Assembly: GCF_022370755.2 (NCBI RefSeq)
Contig: NZ_CP092364.2
Span: forward strand, 4,402,001 to 4,466,000
Reading direction: 5' to 3'
Length of the DNA: 64,000 nt
Origin: Mycolicibacterium goodii
GTDB lineage: Bacteria; Actinomycetota; Actinomycetes; Mycobacteriales; Mycobacteriaceae
The notes beneath the pieces were generated by a model that saw only the letters and a program-made list of their open reading frames with translations, did not search any database and had not been told where the DNA came from. The position numbers were made by a program, and so were the translations under genes. Every line of letters starts with the position of its first letter. The first letter of the stretch is position 1. Positions 1-9,867 of this stretch are shown here, in pieces.

Positions 1-224
1 GGCTGGTCGATACGGTCCTCGACCAGACGGTTCGTCAGTTCGGCCGGGACGAGGTCACCGGCGTCGAGGTAGCGCTTGGCCTCCAGGCCCAGCGGCGTGC
101 CATCACCGATGTTCTTACGGAAGAGGTCCCCGGTGGAGATCTGCGGGATGCCGAGCTTCTCGGACAGCTTCTCCGCTTGCGTACCCTTGCCCGCCCCGGG
201 CGGTCCGAGTAGAACGACTCTCAC
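1..224 (-). CDS. adk: Adenylate kinase, N-terminal part (runs off the left edge)
   Basis: Adenylate kinase interconverts ATP + AMP and 2 ADP in the cytoplasm. The 74 visible residues start [20 protein letters not shown], with the P-loop GPPGAGKGT at residues 7-15, and continue with the AMP-binding TGDLFR segment. The start is GTG at 224-222, overlapping the secY stop by 4 nt (GTGA), so the two genes are translationally coupled, the usual secY-adk order of actinobacteria. The C-terminal part lies outside the window. The identification is secure. Confidence 0.97.
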   Translation of the reverse strand, partial: MRVVLLGPPGAGKGTQAEKLSEKLGIPQISTGDLFRKNIGDGTPLGLEAKRYLDAGDLVPAELTNRLVEDRIDQ

Positions 225-1546
225 TTCAGGAACCCTTCGTAGTTACGTTGCATCAGCTGGCTCTCGATCTGCTTCACGGTGTCGAGACCGACACCGATCA
301 TGATGAGAACGGCGGTCCCGCCGAACGGCAGGTTCTGTACCGAACCGGTGTTCCCGATCTCGAGGAACAGGTTCGGCAGAACGGCGATCACGCCGAGGTA
401 GATCGAGCCGGGCAGGGTGATCCGGCTCAGCACGTACCTCAGGTAGTCCGCCGTCGGCTTACCGGGACGGATACCCGGGATGAAGCCGCCGAATTTCTTC
501 ATCTCATCGGCACGCTCGTCGGGGTTGAACGTGATCGACACGTAGAAGTAGGTGAAGAACACGATCAGGCCGAAGTAGACCGCGATGTACACCGGGTCGG
601 CCGGGTTGGTCAGGTAGTCCGCGACGAACTTGTCCCACCAGCCGGTGCCGGGGTTCGAGCTCCCGCTCTGGATGAGCTGCGTGATCAGATGCGGGATGTA
701 GATCAGCGAGGACGCGAAGATGACGGGGATGACGCCGGCCTGGTTGACCTTCAGCGGCAGGTAGGTCGAGGTGCCGCCGTACATCTTGCGGCCCACCATG
801 CGCTTGGCGTACTGGACCGGGATGCGGCGTTGGCCCTGCTCGACGAACACCACGCCGATGATGATCACGAGCGCCGCGACGCACACCGCGGTGAACACGA
901 CGCCGCCACGGCTCTCCAGGATGGTCTGCCCCTCGGCCGGGATGCGGGCGGCGATACCGGCGAAGATCAGCAGCGACATGCCGTTGCCGATGCCACGCTC
1001 GGTGACCAGCTCGCCCATCCACATCACCAGGGCCGCGCCCGCGGTCATGACCAGCACGATCACGATCAGGCCGAAGATCGAGCTGTCCTGGATGATGTCC
1101 AGCGAGCAGCCCTGCAGCAGGCCTCCGTTGGCGGCGAGCGCCACGATGCTCGTGGCCTGCAGGATCGCCAGCGCGATCGACAGGTACCGCGTGTACTGGG
1201 TCATCTTGGCCTGACCGGCCTGACCCTCTTTACGCAGCTGTTCGAATCGCGGGATCACCACGGTGAGCAGCTGGACGATGATGCTCGCGGTGATGTACGG
1301 CATGACGCCGACCGCGAACACCGTGAGCTGCAGCAGCGCACCACCGGAGAACAGGTTGATCAGTGAGTAGATCTGTGCCGAGTCGCCACCGCTGACCTGT
1401 TCGATGCATTGCTGCACGTTGGGGTAGTTCACCCCGGGAGACGGGATCGAGGCACCGACCCGGTACAGGATCACCAGGCCCAAGGTGAACAGGATCTTGC
1501 GTCTGAGGTCGGCCGTTCGCAGCGACGAGATGAAAGCCGAAAGCAC
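221..1546 (-). CDS. secY: Preprotein translocase channel subunit SecY
   Basis: SecY is the channel of the Sec translocon and forms the membrane pore with SecE and SecG. The 441-residue product has the family's expected ten hydrophobic segments and conserved stretches such as [27 protein letters not shown] and [12 protein letters not shown]. The start chosen is GTG at 1546 ([19 protein letters not shown]), because AGGAGG lies 5-6 nt upstream and because mycobacterial SecY begins this way; the frame also stays open for 14 codons upstream. The gene is separated from the spc operon by about 9 kb, unlike E. coli where secY follows rplO. Confidence 0.97.
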   Translation of the reverse strand: MLSAFISSLRTADLRRKILFTLGLVILYRVGASIPSPGVNYPNVQQCIEQVSGGDSAQIYSLINLFSGGALLQLTVFAVGVMPYITASIIVQLLTVVIPRFEQLRKEGQAGQAKMTQYTRYLSIALAILQATSIVALAANGGLLQGCSLDIIQDSSIFGLIVIVLVMTAGAALVMWMGELVTERGIGNGMSLLIFAGIAARIPAEGQTILESRGGVVFTAVCVAALVIIIGVVFVEQGQRRIPVQYAKRMVGRKMYGGTSTYLPLKVNQAGVIPVIFASSLIYIPHLITQLIQSGSSNPGTGWWDKFVADYLTNPADPVYIAVYFGLIVFFTYFYVSITFNPDERADEMKKFGGFIPGIRPGKPTADYLRYVLSRITLPGSIYLGVIAVLPNLFLEIGNTGSVQNLPFGGTAVLIMIGVGLDTVKQIESQLMQRNYEGFLK

Positions 1547-1890
1547 TCTTCCTCCTGCGCAGCCGACCTTCTCAGCGCGGCGTGCCAAATGGGGCTGGTG
1601 GGTCCAGCGTCGATGGTCAAGTCATGTCCGGCTTGTCTGCAGGCGCGCTGCCTGCGAACTCAGCCGTCAAACAGTCTACGAGAGTAACAGCAGCCGTTGC
1701 GTGGGCCCGCATCGATGGCCGCTGCGCCCGATCGCTGCGCGTCTTGGCGAGGGCCCAATCCTTCTGTCAAAGATTCCTTTCAGATTCGGAGCGTACAGTC
1801 GGCGACAGCTCGTTATAGGGCCTAACTAATATCCGCACCCACCACTCGATCGGGTGCGGATCTCACGGACTGGACGTTGAAGGGGGCATT
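1547..1890. other. Divergent intergenic region between secY-adk and the methyltransferase array
   Basis: This 344-bp gap must hold the secY-adk promoter (minus strand) and the promoter of the methyltransferase genes (plus strand). I see no convincing extra gene. A possible -10 for secY is TAGACT on the minus strand at 1678-1673. On the plus side an AT-rich patch near 1813-1830 precedes a strong inverted repeat at 1831-1861, listed separately. Confidence 0.5.
1831..1861 (+). promoter_or_regulatory. Perfect 10-bp inverted repeat ahead of the methyltransferase genes
   Basis: ATCCGCACCC at 1831-1840 is mirrored exactly by GGGTGCGGAT at 1852-1861, with an 11-nt loop, 29 nt before the start of the first methyltransferase. 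It directly follows an AT-rich stretch that could be a -10 region. It could be a repressor operator or a hairpin in the 5' leader; the sequence cannot separate these. Confidence 0.55.
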
Positions 1891-2805
1891 ATGGCGCGGA
1901 CGGACAACGACACCTGGGACCTGGCGTCCAGTGTCGGCGCAACGGCGACGATGGTGGCCGCGGCGCGGGCACTGGCGACCAACGCCGACGAGCCGGTCAT
2001 CGACGACCCGTTCGCCGCACCACTGGTGCGCGCGGTCGGCGTCGACTTCTTCACCAAGCTGGTCGACGAAAATTTTGACCTCTCCGTCCTCGAGCCGGAG
2101 GCCGCCGAGGGACTGACGCGGTTCGCCAACGGCATGGCGGCGCGTACCCGTTTCTTCGACGACTTCTTCCTCGAGGCCTCGCGCGCGGGGATCCGCCAGT
2201 CGGTGATCCTGGCGTCTGGCCTGGATTCGCGCGCCTACCGGCTGCCATGGCCCGAGGGCAGCGTCGTGTTCGAGATCGACCAGCCCGACGTGATCGAGTT
2301 CAAGACGAAGACGCTGGCCGAGCGGGGCGCACTGCCGACGACCGACCGCCGGACCGTGGCGGTGGACCTGCGTTTCGACTGGCCCGCCGCGCTGGCAGAA
2401 GCGGGCTTCGACCCGACCAGGCCGACCGCGTGGATCGCCGAAGGCCTCTTCGGCTATCTGCCGCCGGAGGCCCAGGACCGCCTGCTGGATCGGATCACCG
2501 AACTCAGTGCTCCGGGCAGCAGGATCGCCGTCGAAGGCGTACCCGCCACCACCGAGGAGGACCGCGAGGCGATCGCGGCCCGGATGCGGGACTTCTCCGA
2601 CCGCTGGCGTGCCCACGGGTTCGATCTGGATTTCACCGAGCTGGTGTTCCTCGGCGACCGCGCCGACGTCACCGACTATCTGGAAGGTCACGGGTGGAAG
2701 ACCACCGGTATGACCTCCAACGAACTGCTGATCCACACCGGGCTGCCGCCGGTCGACGAGGACGAGCAGATCGGATCCATCGTCTACGTCTCCGCGACCA
2801 GGTAG
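1891..2805 (+). CDS. Putative SAM-dependent methyltransferase (TIGR00027 family), copy 1
   Basis: This 304-residue protein belongs to the large mycobacterial family of putative S-adenosylmethionine-dependent methyltransferases related to leucine carboxyl methyltransferases. Family hallmarks are the N-terminal [15 protein letters not shown] block, [23 protein letters not shown], and the SAM-binding stretch [13 protein letters not shown] followed by [12 protein letters not shown], where the Asp is expected to bind the ribose. GAAGGGGG lies 7 nt before the ATG. It is the first of four head-to-tail paralogues with gaps of 6-9 nt, so probably one transcript. Substrate unknown. Confidence 0.9.
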   Translation: MARTDNDTWDLASSVGATATMVAAARALATNADEPVIDDPFAAPLVRAVGVDFFTKLVDENFDLSVLEPEAAEGLTRFANGMAARTRFFDDFFLEASRAGIRQSVILASGLDSRAYRLPWPEGSVVFEIDQPDVIEFKTKTLAERGALPTTDRRTVAVDLRFDWPAALAEAGFDPTRPTAWIAEGLFGYLPPEAQDRLLDRITELSAPGSRIAVEGVPATTEEDREAIAARMRDFSDRWRAHGFDLDFTELVFLGDRADVTDYLEGHGWKTTGMTSNELLIHTGLPPVDEDEQIGSIVYVSATR

Positions 2806-2811
2806 ACGCAG

Positions 2812-3726
2812 ATGGCAAGGACGGACACCGACAGCTGGGATCTGGCGTCGAGTGTCGGCGCGACGGCCACCATGGTGGCCGCAGCCCGCGCGATCGCCAG
2901 CGCAGAGCCGAACGGCCTCATCGACGACCCCTACGCCGCCGATCTGGTGCGCAGGGTCGGCGTGGAGTTCCTCACCAAGCTGGTCGACGGCGATATCGCG
3001 CTGGACGGTGACGACGCCGCGGCCGTGGAGTTGATGGTCTCGATGATGGCCGTGCGGACGCGGTTTTTCGACGACTTCTTCTGCGATGCGGCCGGGGCAG
3101 GCATCCGGCAGGCGGTGATCCTCGCGTCCGGCCTGGATTCCCGCGCCTACCGGCTGGGCTGGCCCGCCGGCACCGTCGTCTACGAGATCGACCAGCCCCA
3201 GGTCATCGAAGCGAAGACCGCGGCCATGGCCGAACTCGGCGCCGCGCCGACAGGCGAGCGCCGCACGGTGGCCGTCGACCTGCGCGGGGACTGGCCCGCG
3301 GCCCTGCGCGCGGCCGGATTCGATCCGGAGAAATCCACCGCCTGGATCGCCGAGGGTCTGCTGGTCTACCTGCCGCCCGAGGCGCAGGACCGGTTGTTCG
3401 ACAACATCACCGCGCTGTCGGCGCCGGGCAGCCGGCTGGCCACCGAGTTCCACCACGACATCGCATCGTCAGTGCGTGCCCGCGGGCAGGCCATGAGCGA
3501 GCGGTGGCGCGACCACGGCTTCGACGTCGACCTCTCCGACCTCTGGTACGACGGCGACCGCAATCCGGCCGACGAGTATCTCGCCGAGCACGGCTGGCAG
3601 GTCAGCTCGCGTACCCGACCCGAGGTGTTCGCCGCTTACGGCCGCACCTTCCCCGACGGCTCCCCCGGTGGTCAGGACACCGCACTGATGCGGCAGTCCC
3701 TGGCCATCACCGCAATACGCACGTAG
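2812..3726 (+). CDS. Putative SAM-dependent methyltransferase (TIGR00027 family), copy 2
   Basis: A 304-residue paralogue of its neighbours with the same block order: [17 protein letters not shown] at the N-terminus, [39 protein letters not shown] and [10 protein letters not shown]. It starts 6 nt after the previous stop. In its second half it shares long stretches with copy 3 at the DNA level, including 48 identical bases (3400-3447 versus 4323-4370), which suggests recent duplication or gene conversion. Substrate unknown. Confidence 0.9.
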   Translation: MARTDTDSWDLASSVGATATMVAAARAIASAEPNGLIDDPYAADLVRRVGVEFLTKLVDGDIALDGDDAAAVELMVSMMAVRTRFFDDFFCDAAGAGIRQAVILASGLDSRAYRLGWPAGTVVYEIDQPQVIEAKTAAMAELGAAPTGERRTVAVDLRGDWPAALRAAGFDPEKSTAWIAEGLLVYLPPEAQDRLFDNITALSAPGSRLATEFHHDIASSVRARGQAMSERWRDHGFDVDLSDLWYDGDRNPADEYLAEHGWQVSSRTRPEVFAAYGRTFPDGSPGGQDTALMRQSLAITAIRT

Positions 3727-3734
3727 GAGTTCAC

Positions 3735-4631
3735 ATGGCACGAACCGATGGCGACACCTGGGACCTGGCCACCAGCGTCGGGTCCACCGCGACCGGCGTC
3801 GCGGCGACGCGAGCGCTCGCGACCAAGCAGCCCGACCCCCTCATCGATGATCCCTACGCCGACGCGCTCGTCAGGGCGGTCGGTTTGGAGCACTGCATCA
3901 AACTCGCCGACGGCGAGGCGTGCGTCGAGGGTGACCCGATGCTCGACCTGCACCGCATGTGCGAGCAGATCGCAGTGCGCACATGGTTTTTCGACGACTT
4001 CTTCGACTCCGCGGGTGCCGACGGGGTGCGCCAGGCGGTGATTTTGGCCTCCGGTCTGGACACCCGCGCCTACCGGCTGCCGTGGCCCGCGGGCACCGTG
4101 GTGTTCGAGGTCGACCAGCCCCAGGTGATCGACTTCAAGACCCGCACGCTCGCCGACCTCGGCGCGCAGCCCACCGCCGAGCGCCGCACGGTGGCCATCG
4201 ATCTGCGCGACGACTGGCCCGCGGCCCTGCGCGACGCCGGGTTCGATCCGGAGAAACCCACCGCCTGGATCGCCGAGGGTCTGCTGATCTATCTGCCGCC
4301 GGAGGCCCAGGACCGGCTGTTGGACAACATCACCGCGCTGTCGGCGCCGGGCAGCCGGCTGGCCACCGAGCACATGGATGACCGCATGCTCTCCGAAGGC
4401 GTCACCAAGCGGGTCAGCGAGTGGTCGAAGCGGATGGGCACCGACGTCGACCTCAAAGACCTGTTCTACACCGGGGACCGCAACACCGCGGGCGACTACC
4501 TCGGCGGACTGGGCTGGCAGGTCACGGTGCTGACGTCGCGCGAGGCCTACGCTGGTCATGGCTTCGACTATCCCGAGGAGATGGCCGAACTCATGGGCGA
4601 CTCGGGTTACCTGTCGGCACACCTGAAGTAA
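3735..4631 (+). CDS. Putative SAM-dependent methyltransferase (TIGR00027 family), copy 3
   Basis: A 298-residue paralogue. The start is ATG at 3735, preceded by TAGGAG 5 nt upstream, giving [21 protein letters not shown] in register with the other copies; the frame is open further upstream but inside copy 2. Family blocks are [44 protein letters not shown] and [12 protein letters not shown]. It differs from its neighbours in the acceptor-side segment around residues 60-80, so substrates may differ between copies. Confidence 0.9.
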   Translation: MARTDGDTWDLATSVGSTATGVAATRALATKQPDPLIDDPYADALVRAVGLEHCIKLADGEACVEGDPMLDLHRMCEQIAVRTWFFDDFFDSAGADGVRQAVILASGLDTRAYRLPWPAGTVVFEVDQPQVIDFKTRTLADLGAQPTAERRTVAIDLRDDWPAALRDAGFDPEKPTAWIAEGLLIYLPPEAQDRLLDNITALSAPGSRLATEHMDDRMLSEGVTKRVSEWSKRMGTDVDLKDLFYTGDRNTAGDYLGGLGWQVTVLTSREAYAGHGFDYPEEMAELMGDSGYLSAHLK

Positions 4632-4639
4632 GGACATCC

Positions 4640-5551
4640 ATGGCACGCAGTGACAACGACACGTGGGATCTGGCGTCGAGCGTGGGCGCGACGGCGACGA
4701 TGGTGGCGACCGGGCGCGCCGTCGCCAGCCGGGATCCCAACGGGTTGATCAACGATCCGTACGCGGCTCCGCTGGTGCGGGCGGTGGGCATCGACGTGTT
4801 CACGATGCTTGTCGACGGCAAGCTCGACATCGATGCCGTCGCACCGGAAGCAGGCGCCCGGGTGCGTGCCAACATCGACGAGATGGCCGTTCGGACGAAG
4901 TTTTTCGACGACTATTTCGTGGCCTCGACCGAACATGGGGTCCGGCAGGCCGTGATCCTCGCGTCCGGCCTGGATTCGCGCGCCTACCGGCTGCCATGGC
5001 CGCACGGCACGGTCGTGTACGAGATCGACCAGCCGGACGTCATCGAGTTCAAGACCCGCACGCTGGCCGACCTGGGCGCGCAGCCCACCGCCGAACGGCG
5101 CACGGTGTCGATCGACCTGCGTGACGACTGGCCTGGCGCGTTGCGGGCCGCGGGGTTCGACCCCGCAGCGCCGACCGCGTGGTGCGCCGAGGGTCTGCTG
5201 ATCTATCTGCCGCCCGAGGCGCAGGACCGGTTGTTCGACAACATCCATCACCTCAGCGCCCCCGGAAGTACCGTCGCGACCGAGTTCGTGCCCGCCCTCA
5301 AGGATTTCGACCCGGAGAAGGCCCGCGAAGCAACCGAGACGTTCACCCGCATGGGCGTGGACATCGACATGCCCTCGCTGATCTATCACGGCGAACGCCC
5401 TTCGGCCGCAGACTATCTCGGCGCGAAAGGGTGGAAGATGACCAGTGTCGCGCGGGCGGCGCTGTTCACGCGGTACGGGCTGCCGGTGCCGGGGCGTGAC
5501 GACGACGATCCGCTCGGCGAGATCGTCTACGTCAGTGGGACTCTGCGCTGA
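4640..5551 (+). CDS. Putative SAM-dependent methyltransferase (TIGR00027 family), copy 4
   Basis: The last of the four paralogues, 303 residues, starting at ATG 4640 ([21 protein letters not shown]) eight bases after the stop of copy 3 with AAGGA just upstream. It carries [40 protein letters not shown] and [16 protein letters not shown]. One position usually occupied by Ile in the WIAEGL block is Cys (WCAEGL). It converges on the LysE gene with only 10 nt between the two stops and no obvious terminator. Confidence 0.9.
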   Translation: MARSDNDTWDLASSVGATATMVATGRAVASRDPNGLINDPYAAPLVRAVGIDVFTMLVDGKLDIDAVAPEAGARVRANIDEMAVRTKFFDDYFVASTEHGVRQAVILASGLDSRAYRLPWPHGTVVYEIDQPDVIEFKTRTLADLGAQPTAERRTVSIDLRDDWPGALRAAGFDPAAPTAWCAEGLLIYLPPEAQDRLFDNIHHLSAPGSTVATEFVPALKDFDPEKAREATETFTRMGVDIDMPSLIYHGERPSAADYLGAKGWKMTSVARAALFTRYGLPVPGRDDDDPLGEIVYVSGTLR

Positions 5552-5561
5552 GGCGCGCTGG

Positions 5562-6212
5562 TCAGGCCGCGCTGCGGCGCACCAGGGCGACCAGCACCGC
5601 CGCGGTCGCGAACAGTCCCGAGAACGACCGGTTGAGCACACGCTGCCTGCGGGGGCCCAGCGCGCCGAGCAGGCGTGCGGCCAGACCCGCGTAGACGCTC
5701 ATGACCACGATGTCGACGACCACGAACGTCGCACCGATGACGAGGTACTGCGGAAGCAGTGGCGCCTGGGGCGCGAGGAACGGTGGCAGGACGGCGACGT
5801 AGAACACCAACGCCTTCGGGTTGGTGGCGTTGACCAGGAATCCCCGCGCCAACAGAGGCACCCCGGCTCTGGCCGGGGCCCGGTGAACCGTGTCGCGGAG
5901 GTCCGTTCCCGCCGCGCGCCATTGACGCACCGCGAGATACAGCAGATAACCCACCCCGATCACCTTGATGACCGTGAAGGCCAATACGGACTTCGCCACG
6001 ACAGCGCCCAAACCTACTGCCACAACCGTCAATTGGGCTATCAACCCCAGCTCCTGACCGACGATGCTCCAGTACGAGCGCAACAACCCGTGCGTCAGAC
6101 CAGAGGACATCGACTGGATGGCCCCGGCCCCTGGACTGAAGCAGACCGGGATGGACACCAGCAGGAACCCGAGCCAGAGGTGCCAGTCGTCGGCGATCGA
6201 ACGGATGACCAC
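5562..6212 (-). CDS. LysE/RhtB-family amino-acid exporter
   Basis: A 216-residue membrane protein of the LysE/RhtB type, which exports amino acids or small amine metabolites. The N-terminus has the family signature FSPGAGAIQSMSSGLTHG, corresponding to the (G/S)PGP segment after the first membrane helix, followed by about five further hydrophobic segments. The start is GTG at 6212 with no clear Shine-Dalgarno, and it lies inside a perfect hairpin (6199-6220). It follows the MHS transporter gene by 32 nt on the same strand. Substrate unknown. Confidence 0.85.
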   Translation of the reverse strand: MVIRSIADDWHLWLGFLLVSIPVCFSPGAGAIQSMSSGLTHGLLRSYWSIVGQELGLIAQLTVVAVGLGAVVAKSVLAFTVIKVIGVGYLLYLAVRQWRAAGTDLRDTVHRAPARAGVPLLARGFLVNATNPKALVFYVAVLPPFLAPQAPLLPQYLVIGATFVVVDIVVMSVYAGLAARLLGALGPRRQRVLNRSFSGLFATAAVLVALVRRSAA

Positions 6213-6220
6213 ATCCGTTC
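6199..6220 (-). promoter_or_regulatory. Perfect 9-bp hairpin spanning the LysE start codon
   Basis: GAACGGATG at 6199-6207 and CATCCGTTC at 6212-6220 form a perfect stem with a 4-nt loop. On the minus strand the GTG start of the LysE gene falls in the loop and stem. It could act as an operator, hide the initiation site, or mark the 3' end of the upstream transporter transcript. Confidence 0.45.
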
Positions 6221-6244
6221 AAACGCCCAGCGGGCTGCGACCGT

Positions 6245-7675
6245 TCAGGACGCGCGGGCAGGCTCCTCGTAATCCAACTGGGGTGGCGCCTGCGGCGTAC
6301 CGGGAATCTCGGTGCCGCTGATCGGACACCGCGCGGTCTCAGGCATCCGCACCAGAGAAATCGCGCCGACGACACACGCCACCATCATGTAGTAGGCAGG
6401 CACCAGGTTGTCGCCGGTGAGATTGACCAGCCAGTCGTTGATCGCCGGGGCGGTGCCGCCGAAGATCGACGTCGACACGTTGTAGGCGATCGCGAAACCC
6501 GCGAAGCGCACCTGTGTCGGGAACATCGCCGGGAATGTGGCCGAGATGGTCGCCAACTGCGGTACGTACAGCAGGCCGAGTACCGCGAAACCGATGATGG
6601 CACCGACGAGGTTGGTGCTCATGAGCAAGAACATCGGCACACCCGCCACGAACAGTCCGATCAGCGAGATCCACCACATCGGTTTGCGCCCAACGCGATC
6701 CGAGATGCGTCCGGCGAACGGCAGGAACACCATCATCGACAGCATGCCGATGATCGGCACCACCAGCGACTGATCGGTGGACAGGCCGATCGCACTCTCG
6801 AGGTAGGTCGGCATGTACGTGAGCAGCGTGTAGTTCACGACGTTGAGCGCCACGACCAGGCCGCCGAGGCGCAGGATCGGGCTCCAGTACTCGACCACGA
6901 GCGCCCGCAGCTCACCCGTCGGATGTTCTTCGGCCTCGCCCTTCTCCTCCAGCTCACGGTAGATGGGCGTGTCTTCCAGACGTGAGCGCAGGTACACCCC
7001 GATCAGGCCGAGTGGCGCGGCGACCAGGAACGGCAATCGCCAACCCCACGAACTCATCTGGTCGTCGGACAGCATGAGGGAGAAGCCCAGCATGAGCAGG
7101 GCTCCGAACGAAAAGCCGGCCAGCGTGCCGAATTCGAGGAAGCTACCGAACAAGCCCCGTCGGCGCGACGGGGAGTACTCGGCCATGAAGGTTGCGGCAC
7201 CACCGTATTCGCCACCGGTTGAGAAGCCCTGGACCATGCGCAGCAGCACCATCAAGATCGGTGCCCACATGCCGATCATCGCGTACGGCGGGACGAGGCC
7301 CACGCACAACGTCGCACCGGCCATCAGCAATATCGTGATGGCCAGCACCTGTTTACGTCCGATGCGATCCCCGAGCGGCCCCCATACGAATCCGCCGAGG
7401 GGCCGTACCAGGAACGACACCGCGAACGTCATCAACGCCAACAGCGTCGCGCTCTGCGTGTCACCAGGGAAGATCGCCGCGGAGATGTAGCTGACGCCGT
7501 AGGCGTAGATGCCGTAGTCGAACCACTCCGTGAAGTTGCCGACCGCTGACGCGGCGACTGCGCGTTTGACCACCTCAGGCGGTGCTTTTACTTCTTCTCC
7601 CGCGTCGGCCGCCGCCTTCTGCGAGTTTGCGCCTGCCCTCGAAGGCTTCGGCGCGTCCGTATCTTTCGAGTCCAC
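6245..7675 (-). CDS. MHS-family (proline/betaine or metabolite:H+) MFS symporter
   Basis: A 476-residue transporter of the metabolite:H+ symporter branch of the MFS (ProP/KgtP/ShiA-like). It has a charged N-terminal tail of about 50 residues, then NFTEWFDYGIYAYG in the first helix, the loop 2-3 motif GPLGDRIGRKQVL, and the family signature GFSTGGEYGGAATFMAEYSP after helix 5. The start is GTG at 7675, because GGAGGGG sits directly upstream; an in-frame start exists at 7714. Substrate not predictable beyond small osmolytes or organic acids. Confidence 0.88.
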   Translation of the reverse strand: MDSKDTDAPKPSRAGANSQKAAADAGEEVKAPPEVVKRAVAASAVGNFTEWFDYGIYAYGVSYISAAIFPGDTQSATLLALMTFAVSFLVRPLGGFVWGPLGDRIGRKQVLAITILLMAGATLCVGLVPPYAMIGMWAPILMVLLRMVQGFSTGGEYGGAATFMAEYSPSRRRGLFGSFLEFGTLAGFSFGALLMLGFSLMLSDDQMSSWGWRLPFLVAAPLGLIGVYLRSRLEDTPIYRELEEKGEAEEHPTGELRALVVEYWSPILRLGGLVVALNVVNYTLLTYMPTYLESAIGLSTDQSLVVPIIGMLSMMVFLPFAGRISDRVGRKPMWWISLIGLFVAGVPMFLLMSTNLVGAIIGFAVLGLLYVPQLATISATFPAMFPTQVRFAGFAIAYNVSTSIFGGTAPAINDWLVNLTGDNLVPAYYMMVACVVGAISLVRMPETARCPISGTEIPGTPQAPPQLDYEEPARAS

Positions 7676-7791
7676 GGGCCCCTCCTCGTGTCTGACGCCC
7701 GCACTTGCGCCCACGTGAACAACAGGGCGCCGAACTGATTCAAGATCAGCGCAGCAGGACGAGACCGTAGTTGTTGGCTTCCATCTCGTGC

Positions 7792-7809
7792 GGGGGTGAG
7801 GTTACCCCC
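7792..7809 (-). terminator. Short GC hairpin downstream of sppA
   Basis: GGGGGT at 7792-7797 and ACCCCC at 7804-7809 form a 6-bp stem with a 6-nt loop about 80 nt after the sppA stop and about 120 nt before the MHS transporter start. There is no U tract, so this is only a possible terminator. The remainder of 7676-7890 holds no gene I can support. Confidence 0.25.
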
Positions 7810-7890
7810 TGACGGACGAAATTACACATGGAGCGTCATCTTCGAGACGCACTCGCATGTGAACCGTGTCAGAGAACTCTGAGGATTGCG

Positions 7891-9675
7891 TCAGAAGCGG
7901 TAGTCCCCCAGCCACAATGCGCTCGCGCCCGTCATCGAACGTTCCGCCTGATCGAGCACACCGGCCACGGATCTGCCGACCAGTGCGGCAACGGCCTGCG
8001 GCAGCGACGCGGCCGTCGGCTGCGATGACGGCTTGGGACGCAACATGTCCAACCACGACGATCCGGGATAGGTCACCACGCGCGCGTCGGCGTCCTCGTC
8101 GAAACCTGCGAGCACCTTGGCACGCGCAACCGCCGTGCGCAGCCCACCCAACTCGTCGACGAGACCGCGTTCCTTGGCGTCGGCGCCTGTCCAAACACGC
8201 CCCCGCGCAAGAGTTTCCATCTTCTCATGCGCAATCTTGCGACCCTCGGCCGCGCGTGCGACGAAATCGGTGTAAACCAGCTCGGTCTCGGCTTCGACGC
8301 GGGCGTGCTGTTCATCGGTGAAGGGGGCGTTCGTCGACCATGCATCGGCATTGGCATTGGTGCGCAACGCATCTGACCCCACGCCGAGCTTGTCCTTCAA
8401 CTCGCGCGACACGAACTTCCCGGTGATCACCCCGATCGAACCGGTGACCGTGCCCGCATTGGCGACGATCTCGTCGGCGGCCATCGACACGTAGTATCCG
8501 CCCGATGCCGCGACCGCTCCCATGGACGCCACGACCGGCTTGCCCGATTCACGCGTCCGGATGACCTCGCGCCACACGGTTTCCGATCCGGACACCGACC
8601 CGCCGGGGCTGTCCACCCGCAGGACCACTGCGACCACATCGTCGTTCGCGGCGGCCTCGCGCAGCGCCGCGGCGATCACGTCGGCACCTGCGGCCGAACG
8701 GCCGAACGGAAGCGGCTGCGGTCCGCCCCGGCCGCTGACGATGGCACCGTGCAGTGTCACCACCGCGATCGTCGGCTTGGTCTTACGTCCCGGCAGCGGC
8801 GGAAGCGGCGGCGCGGGTTTGGGTGCGGTGGCCTTCGCGTAGCGCGACAGGAAGAGTCGCGGTGGCGCGTCATCGTCGTCGGCGTCGGTGTTCTCGGGTC
8901 CGCCGGCGAGTTCACCGATCCGCGCGTAGGCCTCGTCGCGGAACCCGATGCGGTCCACCAGGCGTGTGCTGACCGCGGCCTCGCGCAGCAGCGGGGCCTG
9001 GTCGGCGAGGGTGTTGATGGTCTGGGGGTCCAGACCTCGAGACGCTGCGATTCCGTCCCACACCTGCTGTTGCAGGCTTTCGATCAGTCGGGCATCGGCC
9101 TCCCGGTGCGCTTCGGTGTACCGATCCTCGGTGAAAACGTTTGCCGCGGACTTGTACTCGCCGCGCGCGATGAACTGTGCCTCGATGCCGACCTTGTCGA
9201 GTGCATCGCGCAAGAACGTCGCGTTCGTCGCGAACCCGATGAGCCCCACCGATCCCGACGGCTGCATCCAGATCTCGCGGAAGGCCGAAGCCAGATAGTA
9301 GGACAGGGTGCCCGGGTAGGTCTCGGCCCAGGCCACGGTCGGTTTGACCGCACCGAACGCCACGATCGCGTCGCGCAGTTCCTGCACCGGCCCGGGCGCC
9401 GCTGCGGGCAGTTGGACACGTGCGATCAACCCGGCCACCCGGTCGTCCTCGGCGGCACGGTGGATCGCGTCGACCGCCTGACGCAGCACCATCGGACGCC
9501 CGCCGCCGGCGATCATCGCGAGCGGATCGAATCCGGCGGTCTCGGGCGGGATCGACATCAGATCGAGTTCGAGCACGCAACCGTCGGGTACGCCGTTGTG
9601 CCGCGCGGTGTCGACACGGCGCACGAGCGCCCGCAGATCGTCCTGGCCGGGAATTCCGGGAAGAAAGTCGAACAT
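7891..9675 (-). CDS. sppA: Signal peptide peptidase SppA (protease IV, long form)
   Basis: A 594-residue serine protease with the tandem S49 architecture of protease IV, which degrades cleaved signal peptides at the membrane. The N-terminal half carries the presumed general-base Lys175 (RGEYKSAANVF); the C-terminal half carries the presumed nucleophile Ser391 (GAVAASGGYYVSMAAD), preceded by VDSPGGSVSGSE. There is no obvious N-terminal membrane anchor, unlike the E. coli enzyme, so membrane association would need another basis. The gene sits between the spc operon and the methyltransferases, as in other mycobacteria. Confidence 0.93.
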   Translation of the reverse strand: MFDFLPGIPGQDDLRALVRRVDTARHNGVPDGCVLELDLMSIPPETAGFDPLAMIAGGGRPMVLRQAVDAIHRAAEDDRVAGLIARVQLPAAAPGPVQELRDAIVAFGAVKPTVAWAETYPGTLSYYLASAFREIWMQPSGSVGLIGFATNATFLRDALDKVGIEAQFIARGEYKSAANVFTEDRYTEAHREADARLIESLQQQVWDGIAASRGLDPQTINTLADQAPLLREAAVSTRLVDRIGFRDEAYARIGELAGGPENTDADDDDAPPRLFLSRYAKATAPKPAPPLPPLPGRKTKPTIAVVTLHGAIVSGRGGPQPLPFGRSAAGADVIAAALREAAANDDVVAVVLRVDSPGGSVSGSETVWREVIRTRESGKPVVASMGAVAASGGYYVSMAADEIVANAGTVTGSIGVITGKFVSRELKDKLGVGSDALRTNANADAWSTNAPFTDEQHARVEAETELVYTDFVARAAEGRKIAHEKMETLARGRVWTGADAKERGLVDELGGLRTAVARAKVLAGFDEDADARVVTYPGSSWLDMLRPKPSSQPTAASLPQAVAALVGRSVAGVLDQAERSMTGASALWLGDYRF

Positions 9676-9731
9676 GGCCCGAGCCTACCGACCTCGAGGT
9701 GCACGGCCCATGTCCGCGACCGTCGTGCGTC

Positions 9732-9786
9732 GAGGCTGTAGTTGTCGTGCCGAAGTGCGAGAGACCACCACGATAACTACAGCTTC
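9732..9786. promoter_or_regulatory. Long inverted repeat in the sppA / LLM-oxidoreductase divergent region
   Basis: The 18-nt arms at 9732-9749 and 9769-9786 pair with two mismatches, both G-U in a plus-strand transcript, with a 19-nt loop. The dyad lies between two divergent starts (9675 and 9868), so it is not a terminator of either gene. It is more likely an operator, or a structured leader of the plus-strand gene. Confidence 0.55.
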
Positions 9787-9867
9787 GCTGCATTCGCTGC
9801 CGCACAATGCGGTTCGCGCGACACTCATTCGTCACGCGCTCACAGCATCGCGCCGTACGGTGGTCGG

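Noticed and set aside
1822..3456. 544-codon minus-strand frame across the first two methyltransferases
   Set aside because: It repeats with the paralogues because it is their antisense; no start signal or domain is seen.
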